From contig OY992537.1 in the NCBI GenBank assembly GCA_963921195.1, forward strand, positions 56,506,313 to 56,570,312: a stretch of DNA of 64,000 nucleotides, in the 5' to 3' direction. This DNA comes from Pegoplata infirma. Its lineage: Eukaryota; Arthropoda; Insecta; Diptera; Anthomyiidae. Positions 33,714 to 44,617 of this stretch are shown piece after piece. Under the pieces are notes generated by a model that saw nothing but the letters and a program-made list of their open reading frames with translations, did no database searches and was not told the origin of the DNA. The position numbers and the translations under genes were made by a program. Every line of letters starts with the position of its first letter. Position 1 is the stretch's first letter.

Positions 33714-35709
33714 CAGTGGCGTATACAGGGGGGGAGGGGCGGGCCCCCGGGCCACCCAAAATCAATTCACAAATTTCGGTATTTGGTATAAAATATTATG
33801 TACAATGTAAAAAAACCTCTGAAAAAAAATTTAAAAACATTTCAGAAACTGAAAATTTTTCTGAAGGAAATTTTTTCGAATCTGAAAATTTTTCTGCCAG
33901 AAAAACGTTTCAAATTAAAGAAAACGTTTCAACTTAAAATTCAAATTAAAAATTGTCTCAGAAACTGAAGCTTGGTGTATACAAAAAATGGATCTAATTA
34001 TAAGTAATATGTAGTAATAACTTAAAAATTTATTATAAGTTCATATAACAACCTTCTCAGAATCTGGTATGTATTCTCATTTTTTCTAAAAATCTAAGAA
34101 TCTGAGACTTTGCCTTTGAAAAAATTTTCGAGAATCTGAGACTTTTAAGTATAGTTTCTATATAATGTCTCAAAAATTGGACTTTTACTCAGAATCAGAG
34201 ATTTTTTTCTATTGAAAAATATCTCAGAATCAGAGGCCTTTTTTGGAAAATAATATATCAAAATCTGACTCTTATGCTTTCTAAAACTTTTTTTATTATA
34301 AAATGTCTTGAAATCTGATTCTTTTTCTATAGGACAAATGTCTATGAATATTTTTTCATAGGAAAAATGTCTCAAAATCTAAGAATTTTTCTATACGAAA
34401 AATGTCGTAGAATCTGAGAATTTTTCTATAGAAAAAATGTCTCAGAATCTGGGACAAATGTCCCAGAATCGAGAATTTTTCTCTACAAAAAATGTCTCAG
34501 AATCTTGAATTTTTTTATAGTAAAAATGTTCCAGAAACTGTAATTTTTCTTTAGAAAATATGTCACAGAATCTTAGAATTTTTCTATATGAAAAATGTCT
34601 CAGATACTAGGAATTTTTTGTAAAAAAAATGTGTCAGAATCTGATAATTTTTCAATAGGAAAAATGTTCAAGAATCATAGAATTTTTCTTAAGGAAAAAT
34701 GTCGCAGAATCTGTGATTTTTTTTAGAAAAAACGCCTCAGAATATAAGACTTTTTCAATAGGAAAAATTTCCGGGAATCTGATACTTTTTATTTAGAATC
34801 CGATACTTTTTATAGGAATGTATTAGAATCTAATAGGAAAAATGACTCAAAACCTGAGAATTTTTCGATATGAAAAATGTATCAGAATATAAAACTTTTT
34901 CTATAGGAAAAATGTCTCATATTGTTTCTATTTGGAAAATGTCTTACAATAAGACTTTTTCTATACGATAAATGTCTAAGAATCTGAGACTTTTTCTTAA
35001 GAAAAAATGTCTCAGAATCTGATACTTTTTCTTTAGGAAAAATGCATCAGAATCTAAGACTTTTTCTATGGGAAAAATGTTTTAGAATCTGAGACTTTTT
35101 TCTATAAAAAATATTTCAGAATCTGAGACTTTTTCTATATTTTAAATATCTTAGAATTTAAGACTATTTTTACTTGAAAAATGTTTCAGAATGTGAGACT
35201 TTTCCTATAGAAAAGATGTTTCAGAATCTGAGACTTTCTATAGAAAAAATATCTCAGAATCTGAGAATTTTTCTATAGAAAAAATGTCTCAGAATCTGAA
35301 ACTTTTTCTATAGAAAACATTTCTTAGAATCTGAGGCTTGTTCTATAGCAAAAATGTATCAGAATCTGAGATTTTTTCCATTGAAAAAATGTCCCAGAAA
35401 CTGGGATTTATTCTATAGAAAAAATGTCTCAGAAGCTCGAACTTTTTCTATAGAAAAACTGTCTCAGAATCTGATACTTTTTGTATTGGAAAAATGACTG
35501 AAAATCTGCGACTTAGAACCTGAGGCTTTTTCTATAGATAAATGTCTTAAATACATATCTTAAAAAATTTGAAATTTTTGGGAGAAAATTGATCAGAATC
35601 TGGTTTCTCTTAATCAGCTACATGTTTATTTCAGAAAAAGACGGCGCGAGAAAAATTCAAAAAAATCATGTTGGGCTCCCTGCGAAATAAAATCCTGGGT
35701 ACGCCCCTG
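33714..35709. mobile_element. hAT-type element filled with a 35-bp minisatellite
   Basis: The ends are CAGTGGCGTATACAGGGGG and CCTGGGTACGCCCCTG, flanked by AAAATAGC (33706-33713) and GAAATAGC (35710-35717), an 8-bp duplication with one mismatch. The inside is almost wholly repeat. Relative of 8133-11986. No transposase. Confidence 0.8.
33830..35570. repeat. 35-bp minisatellite, about 50 units
   Basis: Units such as TCAGAATCTGAGAATTTTTC followed by TATAGAAAAAATGTC, many near-identical between 34900 and 35500. The half-unit TTTTTCTATAGAAAAA is self-complementary. Confidence 0.8.
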
Positions 35710-35717
35710 GAAATAGC

Positions 35718-36225
35718 CATTTAAAATTTGCTGACAATGGCAAAAATTTTTTTTTAAAGAACGAACTTTTATTCAAGCTTATAACTACCCAGGCAAAAAA
35801 ATACAATCGCAGCAGCGTTCTTTAATTATTATGGACGGTTGTTCGACCATTATGGAAGGTTGTTCATCTTCGACTAGAAGTGCTGTTATAAGATCAGAAT
35901 GATAACATCGTTATGCGCTAGATTAAAGCGTTTTAAAAGCAATTCAAAAAAGAGCTTTGGGAACGTTTAATTAAGTTATCAAATCGCAAAAAAAAATAAT
36001 TTCCAAAAACCTGTTGTGTCCTTAAATAAAAATGAATTCAAAGGTAGATTACTTTTCAAATGTTCTTTAAAGAATTGTTAATGCATTTTTTACAATAAAA
36101 TATTTTTTTTCTGGGACTTTCATTTTTAATGAAATTCTTTTATCAAAAAGGCCTTAACAGTCTTGACAATGACGGTTTATGAAATTACTAAAACCGAAAA
36201 ATAATTTATTTGAAAATTTTTCTAT
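35718..36225. other. Unassigned AT-rich DNA
   Basis: No ORF, repeat or inverted structure recognised. It lies downstream of the TRIM9 gene. Confidence 0.4.
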
Positions 36226-36352
36226 GGGCTGGTAACTTATCAAAAGCTAATCAATGATTAGTATTAATAAATTTGACGTTTCATATAAATTTGACGTTTG
36301 CAAACATTGATTAGCCCTAATCATTGATTATATTGTGATAAGTTACCAGCCC
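36226..36352. mobile_element. 127-bp MITE with GGGCTGGTAACTTATCA ends
   Basis: A 17-bp perfect terminal inverted repeat (GGGCTGGTAACTTATCA at the left, TGATAAGTTACCAGCCC at the right) is flanked by TAT on each side. The inside also folds (CTAATCAATGATTAG and CTAATCATTGATTA). Confidence 0.75.
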
Positions 36353-36484
36353 TATGAGAATATCATGGTTCTAATTAGTAAAGGAAAATTTACCTAGAGC
36401 TAGAATAACCCAACTCAAAAAGCTATTTAAATTATTATGAATAAAATTTTAAAAGTTTTGCAGACAACGTTTACTGAAAAAGCT

Positions 36485-37043
36485 ACATAAAAGCTTTTAT
36501 GTTTTATTTAGTTATTCTTCACAAAGTTTGACTAAAGTCACGATAAAAAATGTAAGTTTCAATTAATAATTAAGTCAAGCTCTGAAACAAAGCTTTATAA
36601 AAGCTCACCAACAGCTTTTTTAACATAAGCTTTAGAAAAATCAGTATATTTTCACCAATTATTTCTTTATCATTAAAACGTTTATAACGTCAAACTATTT
36701 CTCACCTAAATCCTATAAACTAAACTTTGATTTTGTTTTTTTTTTTTTAATATTCTTATGCCTTACAATGTTCTTGAAAAAGGATTTTTTCAATATTTCC
36801 TTTCATCAATTTTCATTTTATAATTTCAAAAATATATTATATAAGATATGTAACTACTACAACTACATATAATAAACATTTAATAATCTTAAGTAAAAAA
36901 ATTTTTAATTTACATTTTCAATATTACTAAATTACATATTTAAGATTTGCAAGATTATAACATTTACTATATACAACAAACATACATTTTTCATTTTAAT
37001 ACACTATCTTTGGATTATTTTCAATTTCCAATTTCCATATACT
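36485..37043 (-). other. Probable 3' UTR of the TRIM9-like gene
   Basis: AT-rich sequence directly after the stop codon on the minus strand. The nearest good AATAAA on that strand is at 36508-36503 (TTTATT on the plus strand), which would place the end near 36485. Fly 3' UTRs can be much longer, so the limit is a guess. Confidence 0.3.
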
Positions 37044-37333
37044 TTAAAAATAATCCATTTGTGGTGCATCCAAGGCAGAATGCATGGTTAGTGTTACACC
37101 ACGATTAATACTAACAGCTGGATAGAAAACACCATATAAATCTCGAAATGCTATAGAACCTTGAGGCATACCATTAACCAAGAAACTCAATGTGTGTCTT
37201 TCTAAATTAAGTAATACACCAATGGTGCTGCCAGTTGTGATGCCACCCTCAACACGTCGCTCGTGTATGGAATTATGTTGGAACCAAGAACGTTGACGAT
37301 CGATGTACATGGCAAAAGATTTTTCATCTTTAC
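37044..37333 (-). CDS. Trim9: TRIM9-like E3 ubiquitin ligase, last coding exon (SPRY domain)
   Basis: The exon encodes about 95 residues, starting after the acceptor with KDEKSFAMYIDRQRSWFQ and ending DAPQMDYF then TAA (37044-37046). It is the C-terminal half of a B30.2/SPRY domain: the RSWF...EGGIT block, the strand pair GVLLNLERHTLSFLVNG, and the GVFYPAVSINRGVTLTMH end. The same blocks in the same order occur at the C terminus of animal TRIM9/TRIM67 proteins (RING, B-box, coiled coil, FN3, SPRY), ubiquitin ligases acting in neurons and axon guidance. The SPRY half seen here is the partner-binding part. Upstream exons are not in the window, so the preceding intron is at least 26.6 kb. Codon use and GC content stand out from the surrounding repeats. 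Other SPRY proteins fit the RSWF/EGGIT block less well. Confidence 0.85.
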
Positions 37334-37350
37334 CTGTAAGAAGAAGAAAT
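37334..37350 (-). promoter_or_regulatory. Splice acceptor of the TRIM9 last exon
   Basis: On the minus strand the pyrimidine-rich TTTCTTCTTCTTACAG precedes the exon, which then reads GTAAAGATG. The exon begins with the last two bases of a codon. Confidence 0.85.
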
Positions 37351-37835
37351 AAAAAAATATATATTTTAATATAAAAGAGAATTAACTTTTTTGCTAATGT
37401 TGGTTTTAAATTTATTATGAAGGTATATCTTAGAACAAAAAGAAGCTTTATTGGTTAAAAGCTTTTAGTGAGTGAAAAAAATAAAACTTTTTAATTTTAT
37501 ACAGGATATTGCAACAGCTAAGAATAAAATACATCATTGTTAATGGATTTTCAATAAAAATAACAATAAAAGTAGACAAAAATGAATAACTTTATACTTT
37601 TTTGTTTGAGTATCAATAGAAAAAAAATCTTCTAAAATGTTTGAAAAACGTGATGGCACCTACTTCTTTTGTTTCTTAACTTTTACTTAAATACATTAAA
37701 AAGACAAAAAAAAATTAAAGAAATTGTTAAGAACAAATCATGCTACTTATTGGAAAACAATGTTACAGAGAAGTACAACCAATGACTTTATAGCGTGTGT
37801 AACGCATTAAAATATCGGTTGGGAAGCCCATAAAG
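37351..37835. other. Intron DNA next to the TRIM9 exon, nothing recognised
   Basis: AT-rich, no repeat match. A short fragment at 37795-37835 (ACGCATTAAAATATCGGTTG) resembles GTCC-family ends and adjoins the foldback. Confidence 0.4.
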
Positions 37836-39788
37836 TATATGGGGCATTCCATATCAAATCGGACACTTTGGAATTTTTTTTTTTAGATTTTCCCAATTTG
37901 TTTACAGTTTTTAGTACCCTTCGAAAACTGCTTCGTGGTAAATTTTTAGATTTTTTTGATAACCCGTTCAAAAGATATCGAATTTTTAAAAAATTGGTAG
38001 TTTGTTCTTTTACTCAAACTTCTTTTACTCATAACTTCTTCAATAATGGTCCAAATTTCAAGTTTTTTTTTCAAATTTTTGTTTTTTTACGTACTTTTTA
38101 AAAAAAAATCCCAAAAAATTTTTAAAAGCGCTCTAGTATGCGATTTTTAAGTTTTAAAATTTAAATCTCATTTTTGAAAATGTTTGTACTCTTCGATTTT
38201 TTTGAAATTTTTTTATGTAAAACTTCTATCGATTCTACAAATTTTTTGCCCAGGAGGATCGTGGGATAACGAGTATTACTATTTTTTAAAATTTTTTGAA
38301 AAAATTTTATTGTAATTTTCCAATCATAAAATCATTCCTACCGCTCCAAAGGTGCGTCATAGAGGGGTCCTTTATAAGGCCGACCCCCATTAATTTTTAG
38401 GTCTTAACATTTCTTTGGAACAAACTAATACCCTATCTCAGATTTCTAAGGGGGCTCCAATACAAAACGACATTTTTGAAAATTTGCTCCAACCGCTCTA
38501 ACTGCCCTAATAGTGCCCTTAGAGCAACAAAATGTATGACCGACCCACAATATTTTTTTAGTCCAAACATTTTTTCTGAACACACCTACCCTCTATCATT
38601 AACTGTTAAGGCGGTCCCCATACAATTTTTTTTATTTTTTGTAAATTTGTTTTATTTAATCAGCTTCTACCGGTCCAATGGTGCGTCCGAAAGGGGTCAT
38701 TAGTGAGACGGACCCCCATTTATTTTTACCCTACAACATTTTCTTAAAACATACCTACGCCCTATCTCCACTCCTTAGGTAGGTTCCCATACAAAATTAC
38801 ATTTTTATAAAATTTGCTCCAACTGTTATTTGTATGGGAGCCTACTTAGGGAGTGGAGATAGGGCGTAGGTATGTTTTAAAAAAAAATGTTGTAGGTTAA
38901 AAATAAATGGGGGTCGGTCTCACTAATGACCCCTCTCGGACGCACCATTGGACCGGTAGAAACTGATTAAATAAAACAAATTTACAAAAAATAAAAAAAT
39001 TGTATGGGGACCGCCTTAACAGTTAAAGATAGAGGGTAGGTGTGTTCAGGAAAATGTTTGGACTAAAAAATATTGTGGGTCGGTCATACATTTTGTTGCT
39101 CTTAGGGCACAATTAGGGCAGTTAGAGCGGTTGGAGCAAACTTTAAAAAATGTCGTTTTGTGGGGGAGCCCCCTTAGAAATTGGAGATAGGGTATTAGTT
39201 TGTTCCAGAGAAATGTTAAGACGTAAAAATTAATGGGGATCGGTCTAATAAATGACTCCTCTAAGACGCACCATTGGAGCAGTAAAAATGATTTTAAGCT
39301 TGGAAAATTACAAAAAAAAATTTTCAAAAAATTTAAAAAAATAGTAATAATCGTTATCCTACGATCCTCCTGGGCAAAAAATTTGTAGAATCGATAGAAG
39401 TTTTACACAAAAAAATTTCAAAAAAATCGAAGAGTACAAACATTTTCAAAAATTAGTTTTAATTTTTAAAACTTAAAAATCGCATATATTAGCGCTTTTA
39501 AGAATTTTTTGGGATCTTTTTTTTTAAAAGTATGTAAAAGACAAAAATTTTGAAAAAAAAAATTAAATTTGGACCATTATTGAAGTAGTTATGAGTAAAA
39601 GAAGTTTGAATAAAGGAACAAACTTTCAATTTTTAAAAATTTGATATATTTTGAACGGGTCATCAAAAAAATCTGAAAATTTACCACGAAGGAGTTTTCG
39701 AAGGGTACTAAAAACTGTAAACAAATTGGGAAAATCTAAATCTAAAAGTGTCTAAAAGTGTCCGATTTGACATGGAATGCCCTATATA
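37836..39788. mobile_element. Foldback element, TATATGGGGCATTCC family, copy D
   Basis: Inverted arms of about 0.96 kb meet near 38812. The ends are TATATGGGGCATTCCATATC and ATGGAATGCCCTATATA. The arms hold GGTGCGTC(C/T)GAAAGGGGTC-type blocks repeated several times. Its outer arms match copy B. Frames inside translate the arms. It lies about 0.5 kb upstream of the last TRIM9 exon, within the intron. Confidence 0.8.
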
Positions 39789-40144
39789 TAATAGGGGGTC
39801 AGGTCAAATCTAAACTTTAGAATTTTGTGGCGTAATACCTGCACAACGATGACCATGTAAGAGCTGATTTGACCGCAACCAGCGATCAAAGTTGGAAAAA
39901 ATTACGTACTTTGACCAAAATTTATGTACAATTTTTTTTAGCCAAATCCGGCTCAAAAATTCGGAAATTTTGCATTCTTTATTGGAAATATATTCAAAAA
40001 ATCCCAAAGCCGCGATTATGATCCATAGATGCTGATTTTTAAACATAAAAATTATTTTTTATCCAAATTGGTCTCAAAAGTTGGAAAATGTGGCGGAGTC
40101 GAAGTCTCGTCAGATAGACCGGATGGTCCATAGCGAAACCACAA
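39789..40144. other. Unassigned sequence beside the LINE fragment
   Basis: No clear family. The 78-codon minus-strand frame (39810-40046) has no domain. It may be 3' sequence flanking the LINE remnant. Confidence 0.35.
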
Positions 40145-40310
40145 TTACTCCTCAGCGACTCTAATAGAAGTCATGTCTACCCTATATGACCTGGCCAAAG
40201 CAGGACATTCGAAAAGAATATTTTCGACCGTTTTCTCAGTGTTAGGTTCATCGCACCTTTTACAGCTGGGTTCGGAAATACTTAGGTCCTATTTTCTTTC
40301 TATGATAGCC
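40145..40310 (-). pseudogene. LINE ORF2 C-terminal fragment with zinc finger
   Basis: The minus-strand translation gives EPSCKRCDEPNTEKTVENIL then FECPALARSYRVDM and a stop at 40147-40145. CxxC, then the position usually held by His (here Asn), then C and PALAR resemble the C-terminal finger of the LINE at 22832-25348. An in-frame stop lies just upstream (ERK-stop-DLSIS) and the fragment ends where the CACT element is inserted, so it is dead. Confidence 0.6.
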
Positions 40311-40924
40311 TACACTAAAAAAAACATTGTAAAATTACAATAAATGTTTTTAACTTTTTTTTTTTGCTACCTCCTATTTGACAATAATTCCTTGTTATTT
40401 TACAAGCTTTTTACCAATAGATTTGTAATTTTACAAGTTTTTTACCAATAAAGTTGTAAATTTACAACTTTTTTAACGCGATAAAACTTACAAGGTTTCG
40501 TGACTTTACTAGATTTTTAGCTACCTCCTACTTTACGAGAATTCCTACACTCAAAAAATTATGACATAAACTGTTTTTAGTTTATTTAAAAAGTTTTACG
40601 TTTAGTCGTTTTTTAAATAAAAAACATTTGTTTTATGTTCAGTTTTTATTAATGACTACTTCTGTCCTTTTTTTCAAAAATAACACACTAAAAAATAAAG
40701 ACTTTCATTAACATTTAATTTTTAAAGTCATTTATTTTTGTGTTGTAAGTTAAAACTGCTGATTATTCTTTAAATTTTTAATTATTTGTGTAAGTAATTT
40801 TTTTTTAAATTATTGATATTTTTTAATGAGATATTAGTTCTTATCTACACAAGTAGGTTATTTTTTTGTAGAAAAAAGTTCAAAAAATTATTTATAGAAA
40901 TATAAAAACATGCTTGTATCAAGT

Positions 40925-40990
40925 GACTTTGGCACGATAGGTAGAGTGTCTGGCCAGAATGCAGTTGATTGCTTGATCGATTCCCCAAAA
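40925..40990 (+). pseudogene. tRNA-like module inside the CACT element
   Basis: TTTGGCACGATAGGTAGAGT gives an A-box-like D arm (stem GCAC with GTGT), and TTGATCGATTCCCC a B-box-like T arm, at near tRNA spacing. The middle (CTGGCCAGAATGCAG) does not make a normal anticodon arm. Confidence 0.5.
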
Positions 40991-41107
40991 TTTTATTAAA
41001 AATTTTTAAAAAATTATTTCAATAGAAAATTGTGAAAAATAACCTACGAAATCATTAATTTTTAATGTTTTCGTAGATTATTTTTTCATTGAATCTATCG
41101 GTAAAAA

Positions 41108-41637
41108 TTAGTGCCCCCCATTTCCCGGTTCTCGGTATTCCCGGGAATACCGGTATTCCCGGTTCTGGTACCGGTTTCCCGGTTCTAGAAATATTCCCGG
41201 GAATACCGGTATTCCCGGTTCTGATGCTGGTACCGGTTCTCAAAAAACAAAAAATACAATACCATAAAATATTTAAATTACACCATTTAATCAGTATTTC
41301 AGAAATATTTAGTTGTGTTTGTAAAATTATATAAAAATCATTAACTATATTTTTCTTAAATTCATACAAAAAATGGAAATGGTGTTTTTAACATGTTTTA
41401 TATTTTTTTTTGGTAAAAGCGAAGAAAAAATTTTAATTCTACACAATTTTACAAAATATACATACCGGTAGTCCCGGGAATACCGGTAATACCGTCAGAA
41501 CCGGAACCGGGAATACCGGTATTCCCGGGAATACCGGAAATAATTCAAGAACCGGGAAACCGGTACCATTTCCCGGGAATACCGAGAACCGGGAATACCG
41601 GTATTCCCGGTACTACGGTACTGACCGCAGGCACTAG
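41108..41637. mobile_element. GC-rich inverted element built from ACCGGTATTCCCGG
   Basis: 41108-41236 and 41465-41632 are inverted clusters of GGGAATACCGGTATTCCC palindromes around an AT-rich spacer; the flanking words TTAGTGCC and GGCACTA may be its ends. In AT-rich DNA this is a sharp GC island. Frames on both strands here (41055-41369, 41089-41334) translate the palindromes. Confidence 0.6.
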
Positions 41638-42397
41638 TAAAAATAACATAACTATCATTAATTTTTTGGTATTTATTTTAGAAAATTTTGTCAACAGTAA
41701 AAAATAAATGTTGATGTTTGTTAAAACAAATGAATAATTACTGGGATGGTTTTTAATTGTTTTTTCACTGGTTTTAAATGTGTTTTTCATTTGTTTTTGT
41801 CTACAAAATATTTTGAGTGTAGTAAAAATTACAAGCTTTTTTTTAATTTTACAAGATTTTTACCAATAAAATTGTAAATTTACAACTTTTTGATGAAATA
41901 AAACTTACAAGGAATTCTCGTAAATTTATTAGATTTTTTTTTTTTTTTAAACCTTGGAAATTTGTAAAATTACAAGAAAAACTATAAAATTACAAAATAA
42001 ATTAAAATCTCGATCGAAAATTATTTGTTAAAAACAAGGAAAACTGTCAAATATTGGTAAAGTGGGATTACGAGACTTTTCGTAGTAATTTGACAAGGTT
42101 TTTTTTTTGAGTGTAGTTAATTTTGAAAATTTGATCTGCGGTATCATAATTTTCTTGAAGGATTAAGGATGGATTAAAACGAGATCCGGTATTTTTTTTG
42201 GAAAAATGTTTGCTTCTTTGAGTGGTTCAGTTCATTTGAATATACAGATTTTGAACTGATTTTTCAGTAGCGCAAAAAAAGCTGAATATATTGCAAATCT
42301 GATTTGATAAGTCGATTCTACACTAAAAATTGATACAAGTGTCGTTTTTTGAACTCATAAAATCAGTTCTCAAAACCCACCCCGGGGCCGATATATA

Positions 42398-42740
42398 CAC
42401 TAAAAAAAAACCTTGTAAAATTATAAGAAAAGTTTGTAACTTTTTTTTTTGCTACCTCCTATTTGACAAGTATTCCTTCTTATTTTACAAGCTTTTTACC
42501 AATAACTTTGTAATTTTACAAGCTTTTTGCCATAAAAATTGTAAATTTACAATTTTTTTGACGCGATAAAACTTACAAGGAGGTTTCGTGACTTTACTAG
42601 ATTTTTTGCTACCTCCTATTTTGCGAGAGTTATGAACTTTTTTGTAATTTTACTATGTTTTTACCAATAAAATTGTAAATTTACAACTTTTTTGACGAAA
42701 TAAAAATTCTCGTACATTACTATTTTTTTAACATGATAAT
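42398..42740. mobile_element. Truncated CACT element, left part
   Basis: CACTAAAAAAAAACCTTGTAA followed by GCTACCTCCTATTTGACAAG matches the start of 40313-42113. No right end was found nearby. TA precedes it. Confidence 0.6.
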
Positions 42741-42889
42741 GATTTTATGCTGGTGTCTAATTTCAAAAAAGTTGCAGGACGCCACATCAGTTTGATTATA
42801 TAACGTGGGTTTGTAACTTGGATAATAATTCACCTCGTGGTGAATAACACCGTTTTTCACCAGCTGGTGAATAAAAAGTAACATAATTA

Positions 42890-43055
42890 TTTTTCAAGAA
42901 AAAAAAAATAGTTTTTTCATCAATTTTTTTTTTTCAACAATTTTTTTTTTTCATAAATTTTTTTTCCATCAAATTTTTTTTTACATCAATTTTTTTTTTC
43001 CTCAATTTTTTTTTTTTTTTCATCAAACTTTTTTTTATAAAATTTTTTTTTTTGT
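42890..43055. repeat. T-rich array of about 16-bp units with CATCAA
   Basis: TTTTTTTTCATCAAAT-like units. The array stops at 43055 and resumes at about 44695. Confidence 0.6.
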
Positions 43056-43130
43056 AGTAATTGTGTTTATATATTGTTGGACTGTATATTTTATAACTGA
43101 ATTTTTATTTAGTTCGGTTTGAGTCCATAT

Positions 43131-43912
43131 TAGAGTTGTCAACCGATTAAGAATAATTCGATTAATCGATCAAACAAAACCAAACTCTTGTTCGATTAAT
43201 TAAAAGTTGACTATTTTCGAATAACGAATAAATCTATTAATTTATGTCAATTAATCGAACAATTATATTTTTACCCTTCACAACTACAGTATTAAAATAT
43301 CGGTCTAGGACTCCATAAAATATATATATTATTGATCAGTGATCGATTCTAAGACATTCAAGCGATGTCCGTCTGTGGAGGGCACGATACAGTCCAAAAT
43401 AAAAGAGCTATACTCCTGAAGTAGGCTGATTAAGTTTGGAGTCAAAATCGGACGAGGGGGAAAATGTTCCCCCTTAAAGAACTAAAACACTACAAACTTT
43501 TTTTAATGTTTTTACTATATTTGTTCAACAAATGAAATATTTTTAAGCCATATGAAGTTCATTGACCTACATTTGGACCAAGATGATTAAGAAATGCTAT
43601 TTTTTTGGCCCGCCCGCTTTTAAGGGCGTGCTAATAGAAAATAATGACCAAAGTGTGTTTTTAAGGCGTAAATATCGTAATAAATAAATTTATAAACATT
43701 TAAGTAAAGAGGGATAAGGTGTCCTCCAATGTCCCCCACCGACGCCCCCAACTTAAAACTTAATAAAAATATTTTTTAATAACTACTTTTTTTATTCGTT
43801 ATTCTCATCGATTAATCGAACAATTTTTTAGATTTAATCGTTTGATCGAACGAACAAAAACAATTATTTGAATTATTCGAACAGAGTGAAAGGCGAATAA
43901 TTGACAACTCTA
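43131..43912. mobile_element. hAT-type element with exact 8-bp duplication
   Basis: Ends TAGAGTTGTCAACCGATTAA and TTGACAACTCTA, flanked by GTCCATAT on both sides (43123-43130, 43913-43920). The same host sequence at 44427-44450 (GTCCATATTAATTATTTCTG) is unoccupied. A GTCC-family fragment (43260-43480) lies inside. Confidence 0.8.
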
Positions 43913-44007
43913 GTCCATATTAATTATTTCTGAGAAATAATAATTGTTGCACAATGAGAAAATCTGAAAAAAAAATCAAGTGACAACACAGGCTAAGTGG
44001 AGATGTC

Positions 44008-44043
44008 GACAGCTTTCGGAAGATGCCACCCTTCCATCATCAG
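44008..44043 (-). ncRNA. Hammerhead-like core, left arm
   Basis: Minus-strand CTGATGA (44043-44037), one base, stem GGAAG/CTTCC with an 8-nt loop, then GAAA (44017-44014) and GCTGTC. It is the inverse of the core at 44618. Stem III is not convincing, so activity is unproven. Confidence 0.35.
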
Positions 44044-44243
44044 CACTCCTTCGATTGCCACACACTTAATGTGTGTCAGATTAAAATTAGCCATTTGAAT
44101 GAAACTTTTGAAGAAATTAAGAAATGGAATTACTCCTCTTTGTGCTGAATAACCCGTATTCACCATTAATTCGTGTTGTATTCATTTGGCAGAAACTTAA
44201 TCCATCTTAACTTTTAACAGAGTTGTATTTTTCCCATTTTTAA

Positions 44244-44512
44244 CCCTTAGTAGGACTTTTCAAGTCTTGAAAAATGTCCGTTAGGTTTGAATTTTTGTTT
44301 CATATTTCTAATTCTTAGAAATATTACTAAATTGCAATGTACCTTATGAGTTGTGTAGTAATTGTGTTTATATACCTTTGGACTGTATATTTTATAACTG
44401 AATTTTTATTTAGTTCGGTTTGAGTCCATATTAATTATTTCTGAGAAATAATAAATGTTGTACAATGAGAAAATCTGAAAAAAATTCAAGACTTGAAAAG
44501 TCCTACTAAGGG
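44244..44512. mobile_element. piggyBac-like MITE with TTAA on both sides
   Basis: Starts CCCTTAGTAGGACTTTTCAA and ends TTGAAAAGTCCTACTAAGGG, a perfect 20-bp inverted end, between TTAA (44240-44243) and TTAA (44513-44516). Inside, 44355-44480 repeats the host sequence found at 43062-43130 plus 43913-43970. Confidence 0.75.
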
Positions 44513-44617
44513 TTAACAATGGGAAAAATACAACTCTGTTAAAAGTTAAGATGGATTAAGTTTCTGCCAAATGAATAAGTGTGTGGCAATCGAAAGTGTG
44601 TGGCAATCGAAGGAGTG

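Larger units (their letters stand above)
40548..41819. mobile_element. TA-flanked CACT...AGTG element, uninterrupted relative of 12295-18018
   Basis: CACTCAAAAAATTATGACAT at the left and ACAAAATATTTTGAGTG at the right, flanked by TA. It is the inverse-orientation relative of the element at 12295-18018 and lacks that copy's two big insertions. It has its own insert (41108-41637). Confidence 0.75.
40313..42113. mobile_element. TA-flanked CACT element hosting another CACT element
   Basis: Start CACTAAAAAAAACATTGTAA, end GGTTTTTTTTTTGAGTG, with TA on both sides. The interior outside the insert is made of TTTACAAG, ACAAGCTTTTTACCAATA and AACTTACAAGG motifs, like the truncated copy at 42398. Confidence 0.7.

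Noticed and set aside
33830..35570. CRISPR-like regular array
   Set aside because: Units are contiguous and degenerate with no unique spacers; it is a minisatellite in a eukaryotic hAT element.
41055..41369. Frames on both strands with GNTGIPGS-type repeats
   Set aside because: Translation of the ACCGGTATTCCC palindromes.
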